Source: Stutzerimonas stutzeri
GTDB taxonomy: Bacteria; Pseudomonadota; Gammaproteobacteria; Pseudomonadales; Pseudomonadaceae
Reading direction: 5' to 3'
DNA length: 64,000 nucleotides
Assembly: GCF_024451105.1 (NCBI RefSeq)
Contig: NZ_JANGEY010000003.1
Span: 62,001 to 126,000 of the forward strand
The translations under genes and the position numbers were made by a program. Within the stretch, counting starts at the first letter, position 1, and every line of letters begins with the position of its first letter. Below the pieces are notes generated by a model that saw nothing but the letters and a program-made list of their open reading frames with translations, was not told the origin of the DNA and did no database searches. Below are positions 35,197 to 44,026 of this stretch, in pieces.

Positions 35197-36471
35197 GTGT
35201 CGAGAGCCAATTACTGCCGCGGTCTGCTGGCCGTGCTGGCCGCATTGTCGTGCCAGGCCACCGCGGATTCGCTCTACCGGGAGGCCGAAGTGGGCCTGGC
35301 CAGCGCGTTGCGCCTGCATGGCGACGACCGGGTCACGCAGAAGGAGGTCTACTTCAAGGCCAGCCTCGAGGACAGCTGGGACAGCGGCTACTACAAGGCC
35401 AAGGGGCGGATTCGCTACGACGCCCGCTACGACGGCAACAATCCCTATTCGGCCCAGGCCCGCGACGAGTACCGCCTGGATGCCGACTGGCGCCACCTGT
35501 ACTGGGGGCATTACCTCGGCGCAGGCGAGCTGACCGTCGGCTGGCAGCAGGTGGTATGGGGGCGCGCCGACGAGCTGCGCGTCCTCGACCAGGTCAACCC
35601 GCTGGACTACCGCGAGGGGGTGACCGCGCTGCTCGAGGAAAGTCGCATCGCGCTGCCCATGGTGCGTTACATCCGGCCGCTCGGCGACTGGGAGCTGGAG
35701 GCGCTGTGGATCACCGGCTTCGAGAAGAACCGGCCTCCCGCGGCTGGCAGCGAATTCGATTCGCCGCTGTTCGCCAAACCGCCTGCCGATACCTTCCTGG
35801 TCGACTCGACGCCCGACTACGACGGTGCCGACGGCTTCGCCTACGGGCTGAGCGGCAACGGCCGGCTCGGCGACGTGGACGTCAGCGCGGTGCTGCTCAA
35901 TGCCCGCCAGCAGGACCCGGTGTACGCCGTCGAGGGCCTGGCGGCGGATGGGCGGATACGCCTGGAGCGGCAGTTTCCCCGCTACACCATGGTCGGTACC
36001 GGGCTCGCGCTCGATGCCGGGCACAGCATCGTGGTACGCAGCGAGGTCGCCTACTTCGACAACTGGCGCCTGACCAACCCGACGCGCGCCTTCGGCAGCG
36101 ACGAAAGCCCGCTGCTCAAGGCACTGCTCGGCGTCGACTACCTGGTCCGCGACTGGATGATCTCCGCGCAGTGGCAGGAACAGCAGGTTCTCGACTGGCG
36201 CGCGGGCATGCTGCTGGAGCGCCGCGAGCACCTGTTCACCCTCTCGGCGGAGGGCTCGCATGCCCAGGACCGTCTGAAGAGCCGGCTGGTGGCCGCCTTC
36301 AGTCCACCCGCCGGGGACGATGCGCTGCTCCAGGCGATTCTCACCTACAAGCCGGTCGACTGGCTGAAGCTCGGTCTCGAGGTCGACCTGTTCTTCGGTC
36401 GCCAGGGCGGCACGTTCGGCAGCTACGACCAGCGCGACCAGTTGCGCTTCTCGGCCGGATACCTGTTCTGA
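35197..36471 (+). CDS. DUF1302-like outer-membrane barrel of the biosynthetic operon
   Basis: A 424-residue secreted protein (GTG start behind GGGGA; signal peptide ending near QATA-DS). Beta-strand-rich sequence, the VGWQQVVWGRADELRVLDQVNPLDYRE-type region (WGRAD-(E)-LRVLD) and the C-terminal FSAGYLF match the DUF1302 family, though it is 100 residues shorter than the steroid-arm copies. Likely an outer-membrane channel or acceptor for the operon product. The following gap of 69 bp holds a ribosome site for the LolA-like gene and no clear promoter. Confidence 0.7.
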   Translation: MSRANYCRGLLAVLAALSCQATADSLYREAEVGLASALRLHGDDRVTQKEVYFKASLEDSWDSGYYKAKGRIRYDARYDGNNPYSAQARDEYRLDADWRHLYWGHYLGAGELTVGWQQVVWGRADELRVLDQVNPLDYREGVTALLEESRIALPMVRYIRPLGDWELEALWITGFEKNRPPAAGSEFDSPLFAKPPADTFLVDSTPDYDGADGFAYGLSGNGRLGDVDVSAVLLNARQQDPVYAVEGLAADGRIRLERQFPRYTMVGTGLALDAGHSIVVRSEVAYFDNWRLTNPTRAFGSDESPLLKALLGVDYLVRDWMISAQWQEQQVLDWRAGMLLERREHLFTLSAEGSHAQDRLKSRLVAAFSPPAGDDALLQAILTYKPVDWLKLGLEVDLFFGRQGGTFGSYDQRDQLRFSAGYLF

Positions 36472-36540
36472 CCCACCCCTGCTGCCCGCCGCCTGCGGGG
36501 CACGGCGGTGCGGCATTTCATGAATTTCGAGGAGTTACCC

Positions 36541-37374
36541 ATGTTGCCGATACTCAAGAGACTCACCCTGGCCGCTCTCGTCACCGCCAGCGCGGTTGCT
36601 CAGGCCGAGCCGCCCAGCGCCGACGAGATCGTCCGTCAGGCCCGCGAGCGGGACGACGGCCACAGCTTCATGTCGGAGGTGTCGCTGATCCTGCACGACA
36701 AGAAGGGCAATACCCGGGTGCGGACCTTCACCTACCTGCAGAAGGACTACCCCGAAGGCGACAGGTTCTCCATGTTCTTCACCTCGCCCAACGACGTGCG
36801 CGATGTCGCCTTCCATATCGAGAACCCGCAGGAGGTGCTCGGCAAGGAGGACAGCCAGTGGATGTACCTGCCCGTCAGTCGCCAGACCCGGCGGATATCC
36901 ACCACCGACAAGCGCGGTTCGTTCATGGGCAGCGAGTACTCCTACGCCGACCTGGACAAGATCCGGGTGAACGACTATCGCCAGACCCTGCTCGGCGAGG
37001 AGCAGATCCTGGGGCGCGACTGCCATGTGATCGAGCGCGAGCCGGCTTCCCCGCAGGTGCTCACCAAGACCGGCTACAACAAGCTCAGGGTGTGGATCGA
37101 CAAGCAGAACCACCTGGTGATGCGCCAGGACTTCTTCGACGTGAAGGGCGTGCTGATCAAGCAGATGCGCACCCTCGAGGTGGCCAAGGTCGATGGCATC
37201 GACAGCATCATGCTCAGCGAGACCGAGCACTTCATCGACGGAACCCGCTCGGAGATGCGCTTCGACCGGCTGCAGTACAACGTCGAACTGGATGATCGGC
37301 TGTTCACCCAGGGTGCGATCCGTCGCGGGCTGAAGTCCGGGGACCTGCCCGGGTTCGTCTCTCCCTCCCAGTAA
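36541..37374 (+). CDS. LolA-like outer-membrane lipoprotein-sorting family protein
   Basis: A 277-residue periplasmic protein (signal peptide ending AVAQA-EPP). It matches the LolA_like family: DEIVRQARERDDG start, SLILHDKKGNTRVR, QWMYLPVSRQTRRIS, and GSEYSYADLD. Family members have a half-barrel that holds a lipid and often stand next to MMPL transporters, as here. It probably ferries the operon product, or a lipid carrying it, across the periplasm. The ATG follows GAGGAG. Confidence 0.82.
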   Translation: MLPILKRLTLAALVTASAVAQAEPPSADEIVRQARERDDGHSFMSEVSLILHDKKGNTRVRTFTYLQKDYPEGDRFSMFFTSPNDVRDVAFHIENPQEVLGKEDSQWMYLPVSRQTRRISTTDKRGSFMGSEYSYADLDKIRVNDYRQTLLGEEQILGRDCHVIEREPASPQVLTKTGYNKLRVWIDKQNHLVMRQDFFDVKGVLIKQMRTLEVAKVDGIDSIMLSETEHFIDGTRSEMRFDRLQYNVELDDRLFTQGAIRRGLKSGDLPGFVSPSQ

Positions 37375-37392
37375 GCGGCGGTTCGGATAATC

Positions 37393-40002
37393 ATGGAAAG
37401 ATACCTGGACTTCGTCGAACGCCATGCGAAGGGGATCATCGTCCTGCTGCTGGCGATCACGGCCTACTTCACCTACGTGCTCGGCGCGCTGACCTCGGAC
37501 ACCAACCCCTACCTGCTCAAGGAGTCGCATCCGGCGCGCAAGACGATCATCGACCTGCAGGGCGAGTTCACCGGTACCTTCGACTCGGTGATGCTGGCGC
37601 TGCACAATCCCGACGGGGTGTTCAACCGGGACACCCTCAACGCCCTGCATTCGCTGTCCCAGACGGCGCGCAGGGTGGTGCTCAGCAACGAGGAGGACGC
37701 CCTCGAGCTGCAGCGCATAGCCCAGTTGCATGCCGAGGATGCGCGGGCCCGCGAGCTGGTCGACGCCATGCTGATCGACGGCCTGGCGCAGAACGACTAC
37801 CAGACGGCCAAGGCTCTGCGTGAGCACGCCCGCAGCCAGAACTGGAAGCCACGGGAGCAGCATTTCATCGACTTCCTGGCCGAGCGGGTCAACCCGATCC
37901 GCGAGATGGCCTCGATGGGCGACTTCGAGAATATCCTGCTGACCGACGACGGCGAGCTGCTGATCCACAAGACCCTCAGGGCGTTCGACATGGATCCCTC
38001 CCGGGTCGAGTCGGAGATCATGGGCAACGAGCTGATGGTCGATGGCGTGGTTTCGCGCGACAAGACCGTGGCCCTGCTGGTAGCCGAACTCGGAACCCGC
38101 CAGGACGACGCCGAGGCCCAGTTGCGGGCCTACCGGATCTTCCGCGACATGGTCGCCGACTATCAGGCGCAGCACCCGGAGTTCAAGGACGAGGTGTTCA
38201 TCGCCGGCATGCCGATCTTCATCGCCGCCCAGCAGGAGATCATCGACCATGATCTGGCATTGCTCTTTCCGATCGTGTTCGTGCTGATCAGCACCCTGCT
38301 GGTGTTGTTCTTCAGGAAGCCGCTGGGGCTGCTGCTGCCGTTGCTGAACATCCTTTTCTGCACCATCTGGACGCTCGGGCTGATGGCCCTGCTCGAGGTG
38401 CCGGTCGACCTGCTGACCAGCGTTCTGCCGGTGTTCCTGTTCACCATCTGCTGTTCCGATGCCATCCACGTGATGGCCGAGTACTACGAGCAGAAGTACG
38501 CCGGGCAGAGCAACCGCGAGGCCAACCGGGCCACCATGCGCCTGATGATGATGCCGGTTGTGCTGACCACGGTGACGACCATCGCCGCCTTCCTGATCTC
38601 CACCGCCACCAACATCGTCAGCATCCGCAACTTCGGCATCTTCATGTCGGTCGGCCTGACGGCGGCCCTGGTCATATCGCTGCTGCTGATTCCGGCCTGG
38701 ATCGCCGTGTGGGGCAAGGACGGCATGCCGGAGCGGCGGGGCGGTCAGGACTCGTTGCTGTCGCGACTGCTGGTCGCCGGCTGTGCCTGGATGATCGAGC
38801 GGCGCAGGGCCATGCTCTGCGCGGTCCTGCCCCTGCTGGCCACGATGGCGGTGCTGACCTTCTCGGTCGCCATCGAGGACTCCGGCATCGCCTACTTCAA
38901 GGAGGGCAGTCCGGTACGCGTTTCCGACGAGTTCATCAACCGCAGCCATGTCGCCGGTACCGCGCCGGGGTGGATCGCCATCGACAGCAAGACCCCCAGG
39001 GGCGTGCTCGATACCGAGGTGGTGCAGTTCATCGACCGCCTCGATCGTTTCCTGCGCGAGCAGCCGGAGGTGAGTTACGGCTATTCGCTGGCGACCTACA
39101 TCAAGCGAATGAACCTGGTGCTCAACGACATGGACCCCGCCTATCTGCGGGTGCCCGAGGCGCGCGAGACGGTCAGCGTGGTGGACGAGGAGGGGCGTCG
39201 CGAGACCTTCGAGGTCGATGGCAATGCGCTGATCGACCAGCACGTGATGCTGTTCGAGAATGGCGGCGGTTCGGACCTGACCAATGTTCTCAACGCGGAC
39301 TATTCCAAGGCGGTCACTCTGTACACCATGACCTCCTCGGTGGCCAGCGACTACCGCAGCCTGCTGGCGCGTCTGGACGCCTGGCTGGCGGTGAACAAGC
39401 CGGCCCATCTGGAGATCACCCATGCCGGCACACCGACGATCTGGACCGGGGTGCTGGATGAGATCACCCGGGGGCAGTTGCTCAGCTTCACCCTGGCGGC
39501 GCTGGTGGTGACCCTGATGATGATGTTCTCGCTGCGCTCGCTGCGCCTGGGGCTGCTCGGCCTGCTCACCCTGCTGGCCACCTCGGCGAGCCTGTACGGC
39601 GCCATGTTCCTGCTGGACATCGAACTGAACATCGGCACCGCACTGGTCACCTACCTGGTGGTCGGGGTCGTGGATTATGCAGTGCACCTGCTGTCGCGTA
39701 TCCGGCTGTTCGTGCAGCAGGGCGTCGATATCGATAGCGCCATCCTGCGTTCCATGCACAGTGTCGGGCGTTCCACGGTGGTCAACGTGGTGATTTTCTC
39801 GGTCGGCTTCCTGGCTCTGCTGTTTTCCGACTTCAAGCCGGTTGTCGATCTGGGCGCCCTGGTGGCGCTGGCGCTGCTCGTCAGTGGCGTGATGACCATT
39901 CTGGTCATCACGCTGACTGCCCCGTGGTTCTTCGCACCGATCGCCGGGGGTGCGGCGTCGGGTTCCATGGCGCATGAGCCGGGTGGCGTGGTGCCCGCCT
40001 AG
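37393..40002 (+). CDS. RND/MMPL-family exporter of the biosynthetic operon
   Basis: An 869-residue MMPL transporter with two duplicated halves: first helix about 13-32, a periplasmic loop to about 285, a helix bundle 290-440, a second loop, and a second bundle about 700-855. The VLPVFLFTICCSDAIHVMAEYYE core and the second-half VVGVVDYAVHLLSR core carry the intramembrane charged residues expected for proton coupling. It belongs to a different branch from the two YCF48-linked MMPL proteins, being closer to hopanoid/lipid exporters. It is the last gene of the 14.7-kb operon and converges on the MerR gene, whose stop is 68 bp away. Confidence 0.85.
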   Translation: MERYLDFVERHAKGIIVLLLAITAYFTYVLGALTSDTNPYLLKESHPARKTIIDLQGEFTGTFDSVMLALHNPDGVFNRDTLNALHSLSQTARRVVLSNEEDALELQRIAQLHAEDARARELVDAMLIDGLAQNDYQTAKALREHARSQNWKPREQHFIDFLAERVNPIREMASMGDFENILLTDDGELLIHKTLRAFDMDPSRVESEIMGNELMVDGVVSRDKTVALLVAELGTRQDDAEAQLRAYRIFRDMVADYQAQHPEFKDEVFIAGMPIFIAAQQEIIDHDLALLFPIVFVLISTLLVLFFRKPLGLLLPLLNILFCTIWTLGLMALLEVPVDLLTSVLPVFLFTICCSDAIHVMAEYYEQKYAGQSNREANRATMRLMMMPVVLTTVTTIAAFLISTATNIVSIRNFGIFMSVGLTAALVISLLLIPAWIAVWGKDGMPERRGGQDSLLSRLLVAGCAWMIERRRAMLCAVLPLLATMAVLTFSVAIEDSGIAYFKEGSPVRVSDEFINRSHVAGTAPGWIAIDSKTPRGVLDTEVVQFIDRLDRFLREQPEVSYGYSLATYIKRMNLVLNDMDPAYLRVPEARETVSVVDEEGRRETFEVDGNALIDQHVMLFENGGGSDLTNVLNADYSKAVTLYTMTSSVASDYRSLLARLDAWLAVNKPAHLEITHAGTPTIWTGVLDEITRGQLLSFTLAALVVTLMMMFSLRSLRLGLLGLLTLLATSASLYGAMFLLDIELNIGTALVTYLVVGVVDYAVHLLSRIRLFVQQGVDIDSAILRSMHSVGRSTVVNVVIFSVGFLALLFSDFKPVVDLGALVALALLVSGVMTILVITLTAPWFFAPIAGGAASGSMAHEPGGVVPA

Positions 40003-40069
40003 CGGCCGGGAGGCTTGCTCCCCCGGAGCTCGGGGTGGGCAGGCCTCCGCTGTCCGACGATTCGCCTCA

Positions 40070-40489
40070 TCAGGCTCCCAAGCTCTGTGGATGCGCCGGT
40101 TTTTTTTCCGCCGGGCGCGAGGCACGCAGGAGGTGGCATTCCTCCCGGGCGTCCTGCAGATCCTTTTCGAAAGCCTGCAACCCGGCGTGCAACTGCTGGA
40201 GCATGTCTATCTGGGTCGTCAGTTCCTGTTTCTTCCGGGCGATCTCCTGCTGTGCCCGCTCCCAGGGAAAGTCGCGGCCGCCGTAGTCGGCGAGAATGCC
40301 CTGCAGCTCCTTGAGCTTGAATCCCAGCTGTTGGGCGCACTTGATGAAACGCAGGACCTCGACGTTTTCCTGATCGTAGACCCGATATTTCCCCTCGCGC
40401 GGCGCTTGGGGAAGCAGGCCTATCTTCTCGTAGTGGCGAATGCTCTTGACGGTCGTTCCCGATAGCTTGGCTGCTTTTCCTATGTACAT
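40070..40489 (-). CDS. MerR-family transcriptional regulator
   Basis: A 139-residue MerR regulator: winged helix-turn-helix at the N-terminus (YIGKAAKLSGTTVKSIRHYE, IGLLPQAPREGKYRVY), then a long coiled coil (about residues 78-120) and a short tail. The start at 40489 is chosen because GGAAG lies 8 bp upstream. Only C60 (IKCAQQLGF) and the cysteine in REECHLL are present, so it does not show the CueR- or SoxR-type metal/iron-sulfur ligand pattern and may sense a small molecule. It is divergent from the quinone reductase gene with a MerR-type promoter between them. The similar promoter at 25226 suggests it also switches the biosynthetic operon. Confidence 0.88.
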   Translation of the reverse strand: MYIGKAAKLSGTTVKSIRHYEKIGLLPQAPREGKYRVYDQENVEVLRFIKCAQQLGFKLKELQGILADYGGRDFPWERAQQEIARKKQELTTQIDMLQQLHAGLQAFEKDLQDAREECHLLRASRPAEKKPAHPQSLGA

Positions 40490-40649
40490 CCTGACAACTT
40501 CCATTTGTGTTGCGAACGCTGGGCGGTTGCCCGTGCAGGCGGGCATCTTCCGGGAATCGCAGGCGAGCTGTCGCGGGGCGATGGCAGTTCCGTCGAGCAG
40601 ATCACAGCCGGGAAGTCATGGGGAAGGGAGCCGGCGTCCCTGGCGGGGC

Positions 40650-40679
40650 TTGACTCTACCGTCCGGGGGAGACTTTAGC
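40650..40679 (+). promoter_or_regulatory. MerR-type promoter before the quinone reductase
   Basis: TTGACT (40650-40655), an 18-base spacer (19 if the -10 is read as TTAGCC), TTTAG (from 40674). The spacer dyad is CTCTACC-GTCC-GGGGGAGA. It shares TTGACTCT, the central CG-rich core, GAGA and TTTAG with the 25226 promoter. Confidence 0.78.
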
Positions 40680-40717
40680 CTTGGGGCTTTCCACCGCCAA
40701 GTAACGAGCCGTACTCC

Positions 40718-41302
40718 GTGAGCAAGAAAATTCTGCTGATCCTCGGCCACCCCTCTTCCGACAGTTTCTGCGGACACCTGGCCGATTCCTATCTGGCCGG
40801 GGCGACCCAGGCCGGTTGCCAGGTGCGCCAGCTGCGCCTGGGCGAACTGGACTTCGACCCGATACTTCACGAGGGCTATCGGAAGGTGCAGGAGCTGGAG
40901 CCCGATCTGAGCAAGGCGCAGCAGGACATCCTCTGGGCCGAGCACCTGGTGTTCGTCTATCCGACCTGGTGGGGGGCCATGCCGGCGCTGCTCAAGGGCT
41001 TCATCGATCGCATCTTTCTGCCCGGCTTCGCTTTCCGCTATCGGGACAACTCGAAGTTCTGGGACCGGCTGCTGGTCGGGCGCTCCGCCCAGTTGCTGGT
41101 CACCATGGATACCCCACCCTGGTACTACCGCTGGGTGTTCCGCATGCCCGGTCACCAGCAGATGAAGCGCACGATCCTCGAGTTCAGCGGACTCAAGCCG
41201 GTCAAGGTGGCCAGTTTCGGTCCCATCATTCACGCCACGCCGCGGCAGAAGGCCCGCTGGGTGCGCGAGGTCCGCGAGCTGGGGCTGCGCGGCGGGCTCT
41301 GA
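40718..41302 (+). CDS. FMN-dependent NAD(P)H:quinone oxidoreductase (flavodoxin-like)
   Basis: A 194-residue flavodoxin-fold reductase of the KefF/MdaB/NQO type: LGHPSSDSF phosphate loop, YPTWWGAMPALLKGFIDR (family signature), and GRSAQLLVTMDTP. It would reduce quinones or similar electrophiles by two electrons. It starts with GTG and has a weak ribosome site. Its MerR-type promoter implies co-regulation with the biosynthetic operon, so it may handle a quinone-like inducer or protect against the product. Confidence 0.85.
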   Translation: MSKKILLILGHPSSDSFCGHLADSYLAGATQAGCQVRQLRLGELDFDPILHEGYRKVQELEPDLSKAQQDILWAEHLVFVYPTWWGAMPALLKGFIDRIFLPGFAFRYRDNSKFWDRLLVGRSAQLLVTMDTPPWYYRWVFRMPGHQQMKRTILEFSGLKPVKVASFGPIIHATPRQKARWVREVRELGLRGGL

Positions 41303-41350
41303 TTGCGCTCCGAGGGCGCTCCAGCGGGCGCGGCGCGGGGCTATGGCCAA

Positions 41351-41379
41351 GGGCGTCCGGCCTTGACGGCCGAACGCCC
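41351..41379 (+). terminator. Hairpin after the quinone reductase
   Basis: GGGCGTCCGGCC pairs with GGCCGAACGCCC with one mismatch around TTGA. It could act in both directions between the reductase and the truncated monooxygenase copy. Confidence 0.5.
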
Positions 41380-41389
41380 CTCGGCACTC

Positions 41390-41806
41390 AGCGCAGCACG
41401 AATGCCTCCAGCTTCGGCGCGGCCATCTCATCCCTGAAGCGCTGCTGCGACCACGGCCAGGTGTTGGGGACGCCCTCGGCATCCAGGTACCAGCTGTTGC
41501 AGCCGGAGCCGAACACCGTCTTGCGCGCGGCGTCCTTGCGGGCCACGTCGTAGGCGTCCAGCACGTTCTGCGAGGCACTGACTTCCCGGCACCGACCGCT
41601 GCGCACCAGCTCGATCAGCTGGGCGATGTAGCCCCACTGCAGCTCGGCGATGTCGATCAGCGAGAAGTTGCCGGCCGGGCCGGTGGTGCCGTTGAGCATG
41701 AAGAAGTTGGGGAATTCGGGGATCGAGATCGCCAGGTAGGCGGTCGGCCCCTGGGCCCAGGCCTGCGCCAGGGTGTGGCCGTCGCGGCCGGTGATCTGCA
41801 TCGGGC
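41390..41806 (-). pseudogene. 3' fragment of a Baeyer-Villiger monooxygenase gene (partial duplicate)
   Basis: About 136 codons on the minus strand correspond almost residue for residue to the C-terminus of the intact monooxygenase at 44027-45496 (for example ITGRDGHTL, FSLIDIAELQWGY, SGCNSWYLDA). Homology begins at the stop codon and ends abruptly near 41806 after GTGATCTGCATCGGGC; the N-terminal two thirds, including both Rossmann motifs, are missing. The copies differ at scattered positions, so the duplication is not recent. It cannot be functional. Confidence 0.85.
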
Positions 41807-41881
41807 CTGGATGAGCGCACGCTCCTGATGAGGGCTCAGGAATGCACAATGACTGCCTGGGACTGCACAGCCACGCTCGGG

Positions 41882-42361
41882 TTACCCCTTCAGCGCCGCC
41901 TCGATCGCCGCGATATCGATCTTGCGCATGGTCATCATCGCGTCGAAGGCGCGCTTGGCCGCCGCACGGTCCGGACTGGCAATCGCGGCCGTCAAAACGC
42001 GGGGCGTGATCTGCCACGACAGCCCCCACTTGTCCTTGCACCAGCCGCACTCGCTTTCCTGGCCACCGTTGCCGACAATCGCGTTCCACAAGCGGTCCGT
42101 CTCGGCCTGATCGTCGGTCGCCACCTGGAACGAGAACGCCTCGCTGTGCCTGAACGCAGGCCCGCCGTTGAGCCCGAGGCAAGGGATGCCCATCACCGTG
42201 AACTCGACGGTCAGCACATCGCCTTGCTTGCCCGCCGGATAGTCGCCCGGAGCGCGCAGGACAGTCCCCACAGCACTGTCCGAGAAGGTCGCGGCGTAGA
42301 AGGTCGCAGCGTCCAGCGCAGAGCCGTCATACCAGAGACATATCGTGTTCTTGCTGGTCAT
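41882..42361 (-). CDS. VOC-family (PhnB-like) protein
   Basis: A 159-residue vicinal-oxygen-chelate fold protein of the PhnB/3-demethylubiquinone-methyltransferase-like group: LWYDGSALDAATFYAATF start, GGPAFRHSEAFSF, and CGWCKDKWGLSWQITP. Members of this group are common in bacteria and of unknown function. The ATG is preceded by GGAG at 7 bp. It lies between the truncated and the intact monooxygenase copies. Confidence 0.85.
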   Translation of the reverse strand: MTSKNTICLWYDGSALDAATFYAATFSDSAVGTVLRAPGDYPAGKQGDVLTVEFTVMGIPCLGLNGGPAFRHSEAFSFQVATDDQAETDRLWNAIVGNGGQESECGWCKDKWGLSWQITPRVLTAAIASPDRAAAKRAFDAMMTMRKIDIAAIEAALKG

Positions 42362-42476
42362 CGTGGTGCTCCGCGATTGGGGCTGAGTGATGGAGTCTAG
42401 CTGCGCAACTGGTCTGGGGCGGGGTAGGGCATGTCGCTTGCTGGCCCTGGTGGGGTATCGCTGCGCATCATGGCCA

Positions 42477-42527
42477 GTGACGCTCTGCGTCACAGAAGCG
42501 GACGCGGAGCGTCCACGCAGAGCGTGG
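42477..42527. repeat. REP-like cluster of short palindromes
   Basis: Three adjoining dyads: GTGACGC-TCT-GCGTCAC, GGACGC-GGA-GCGTCC and CCACGC-AGA-GCGTGG, followed by GAGCGATCATC. The layout resembles common Pseudomonas REP sequences and is unrelated to the A-J inverted repeats. It occupies the centre of the 42362-42642 divergent gap, where I see no clear promoter. Confidence 0.7.
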
Positions 42528-42642
42528 GAGCGATCATCACGAAATCGCACGCATCTGGCCGGTGGGCGGTTGATGCGTGGAGAGGGATCGTCCCGGAGCG
42601 GCCTTCCCGGATGAGTGCGTTGGCGCCAAAGCGGAAGTCAAA

Positions 42643-43710
42643 GTGTCCAAAAACCCGATGCTTTTAGTTAGAGTTGATGGATACGACTCAAAAGCAAAAG
42701 GTAACGCCATAATGCCAGCTGAAAAATGGACTTTGCGCCTCTCCGTAAAGCTGCTTGGTGAGAAAACGGTGTCTGGACTGGAGTCTGAGCCTACTTTTCA
42801 GGTCGGGACAGTCCAGATCACAGCAAAGGAGCGTGCTGGCCACCTTGTTCTGCAAGCGAGCAACTTCGACTCTGCAGCGGCAGCTTTGGCCTATGTCCCT
42901 CACTTGAAAGCCGGACTGTGGAATCTCGCCATCGATAGAAACATCGCATTTGTCCCATACTTTGAGCAGCGTGATATTACCCGAGCTGATGAACCCGAAC
43001 AGGCGGCCATAAATCTGAATAAGGGATTTAGTCTCCCCTACACAGGGCCGGTGCATGGTTTGACTGAAGAGACGGGTGTCACCGTGTACAGGACCGGCGA
43101 GAACATCCGGTTTTTGTCGATGAGCGCCACAGGTTGTGTCTCTACACCATGGGCCATGGTGGAGAAAGCCTTGAGCGAAGGAATACAGCTCGGCAATGTC
43201 GTCTCTGACCAGTCAGACCCGGGTTTGGCCACTGCACTGGACCTATACTTGGCGCACTTGTCAGAGAGCTCCATTAGAGCCCGTTTTTTGACCCTCATGA
43301 TGGCGCTCGAAATACTCGCGCCAGTGGCGGAGAAACATACTGAGGCTGTGTTGCTGCTGAAGGAATTTTCTGCCACGGTGCAAGCGAAGCTTAATTCAAC
43401 GTCGGATAACGAGGCCTGCGACGCCTTGCAGGCCCTGCTCAGGGAAATTGAGTTTCGCAAGGAAACTTCCATCCGACGCCGAGTGCGCAAGCTTGTCTTA
43501 GATGTGGCACCGCTTCCCGAGCCAGAACTTAATGAGTTTGCTCGCAAGGTGGTGAGTGCCTACGACCTGCGTGGTTCATTGGTCCACACAGGCGCAGTAG
43601 ACGTCCAAGCATTGAGCGATGCGTATGCAGTGACCTTGGAAGCGATCAAGTTGATTCTGCAAGTGCGCTTGCGTCCTAAACCGACCGATCAGAGCAGTTG
43701 GGCGCAGTAA
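42643..43710 (+). CDS. Protein with a HEPN-like (ApeA-type) C-terminal domain
   Basis: A 355-residue protein whose base composition is visibly lower in GC than its surroundings (many A/T third positions), suggesting recent transfer. The C-terminal half has the pattern of the Apea-like HEPN family: a helical region around FLTLMMALEILAP, then YDLRGSLVH, matching the R-x4-H-type RNase signature (Arg in DLRGS, His in LVH). The N-terminal part shows no motif I know. HEPN proteins of this kind include antiphage RNases, so defence is possible. The GTG at 42643 has GGAAG 5 bp upstream; an ATG at 42658 is an alternative. Confidence 0.6.
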   Translation: MSKNPMLLVRVDGYDSKAKGNAIMPAEKWTLRLSVKLLGEKTVSGLESEPTFQVGTVQITAKERAGHLVLQASNFDSAAAALAYVPHLKAGLWNLAIDRNIAFVPYFEQRDITRADEPEQAAINLNKGFSLPYTGPVHGLTEETGVTVYRTGENIRFLSMSATGCVSTPWAMVEKALSEGIQLGNVVSDQSDPGLATALDLYLAHLSESSIRARFLTLMMALEILAPVAEKHTEAVLLLKEFSATVQAKLNSTSDNEACDALQALLREIEFRKETSIRRRVRKLVLDVAPLPEPELNEFARKVVSAYDLRGSLVHTGAVDVQALSDAYAVTLEAIKLILQVRLRPKPTDQSSWAQ

Positions 43711-43980
43711 TGGACGCTGATGGCTAGCTGTACCTCGCGGCTGTAAGAAGCGGCGGCCTCTGGCCGCTCGCTGCCGTTCGCAACAGCAGCGCGTGCACTT
43801 CGTAGTCATAACAAATGCAAATTGGCGGTCAAGAGAAGTGCACACCGCCGCATCCCGTCGACGCGGTGGGCCAGGCCTGCTGGGATTGGCGCTTCGAGGG
43901 GCGGGAGGCGGCTGGCTACTCGCTTTGATGAGCAAGGGGGCACGGCGCTGCAGCGCCCAGTCGAAAATCGACCAAACCAC

Positions 43981-44020
43981 AACGGGCGCCCCGCCAACCC
44001 AGCGGGCCGCCCGTTCTTCT
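43981..44020 (+). terminator. Hairpin between HEPN-like gene and monooxygenase
   Basis: AACGGGCG pairs with CGCCCGTT (44008-44015) and is followed by CTTCTTT on the plus strand. The convergent gap 43711-44026 contains nothing else recognisable. Confidence 0.5.
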
Positions 44021-44026
44021 TTCGTT

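Noticed and set aside
40003-40069. Possible terminator between the MMPL exporter and the MerR gene
   Set aside because: CCGGGAG/CTCCCCCGG can pair only with a bulge and no T-run follows, so it is not claimed.
36535-40125. 1196-codon minus-strand open frame opposite the LolA-like and MMPL genes
   Set aside because: It crosses two clear plus-strand genes, is rich in His/Gln/Arg, and shows no domain.
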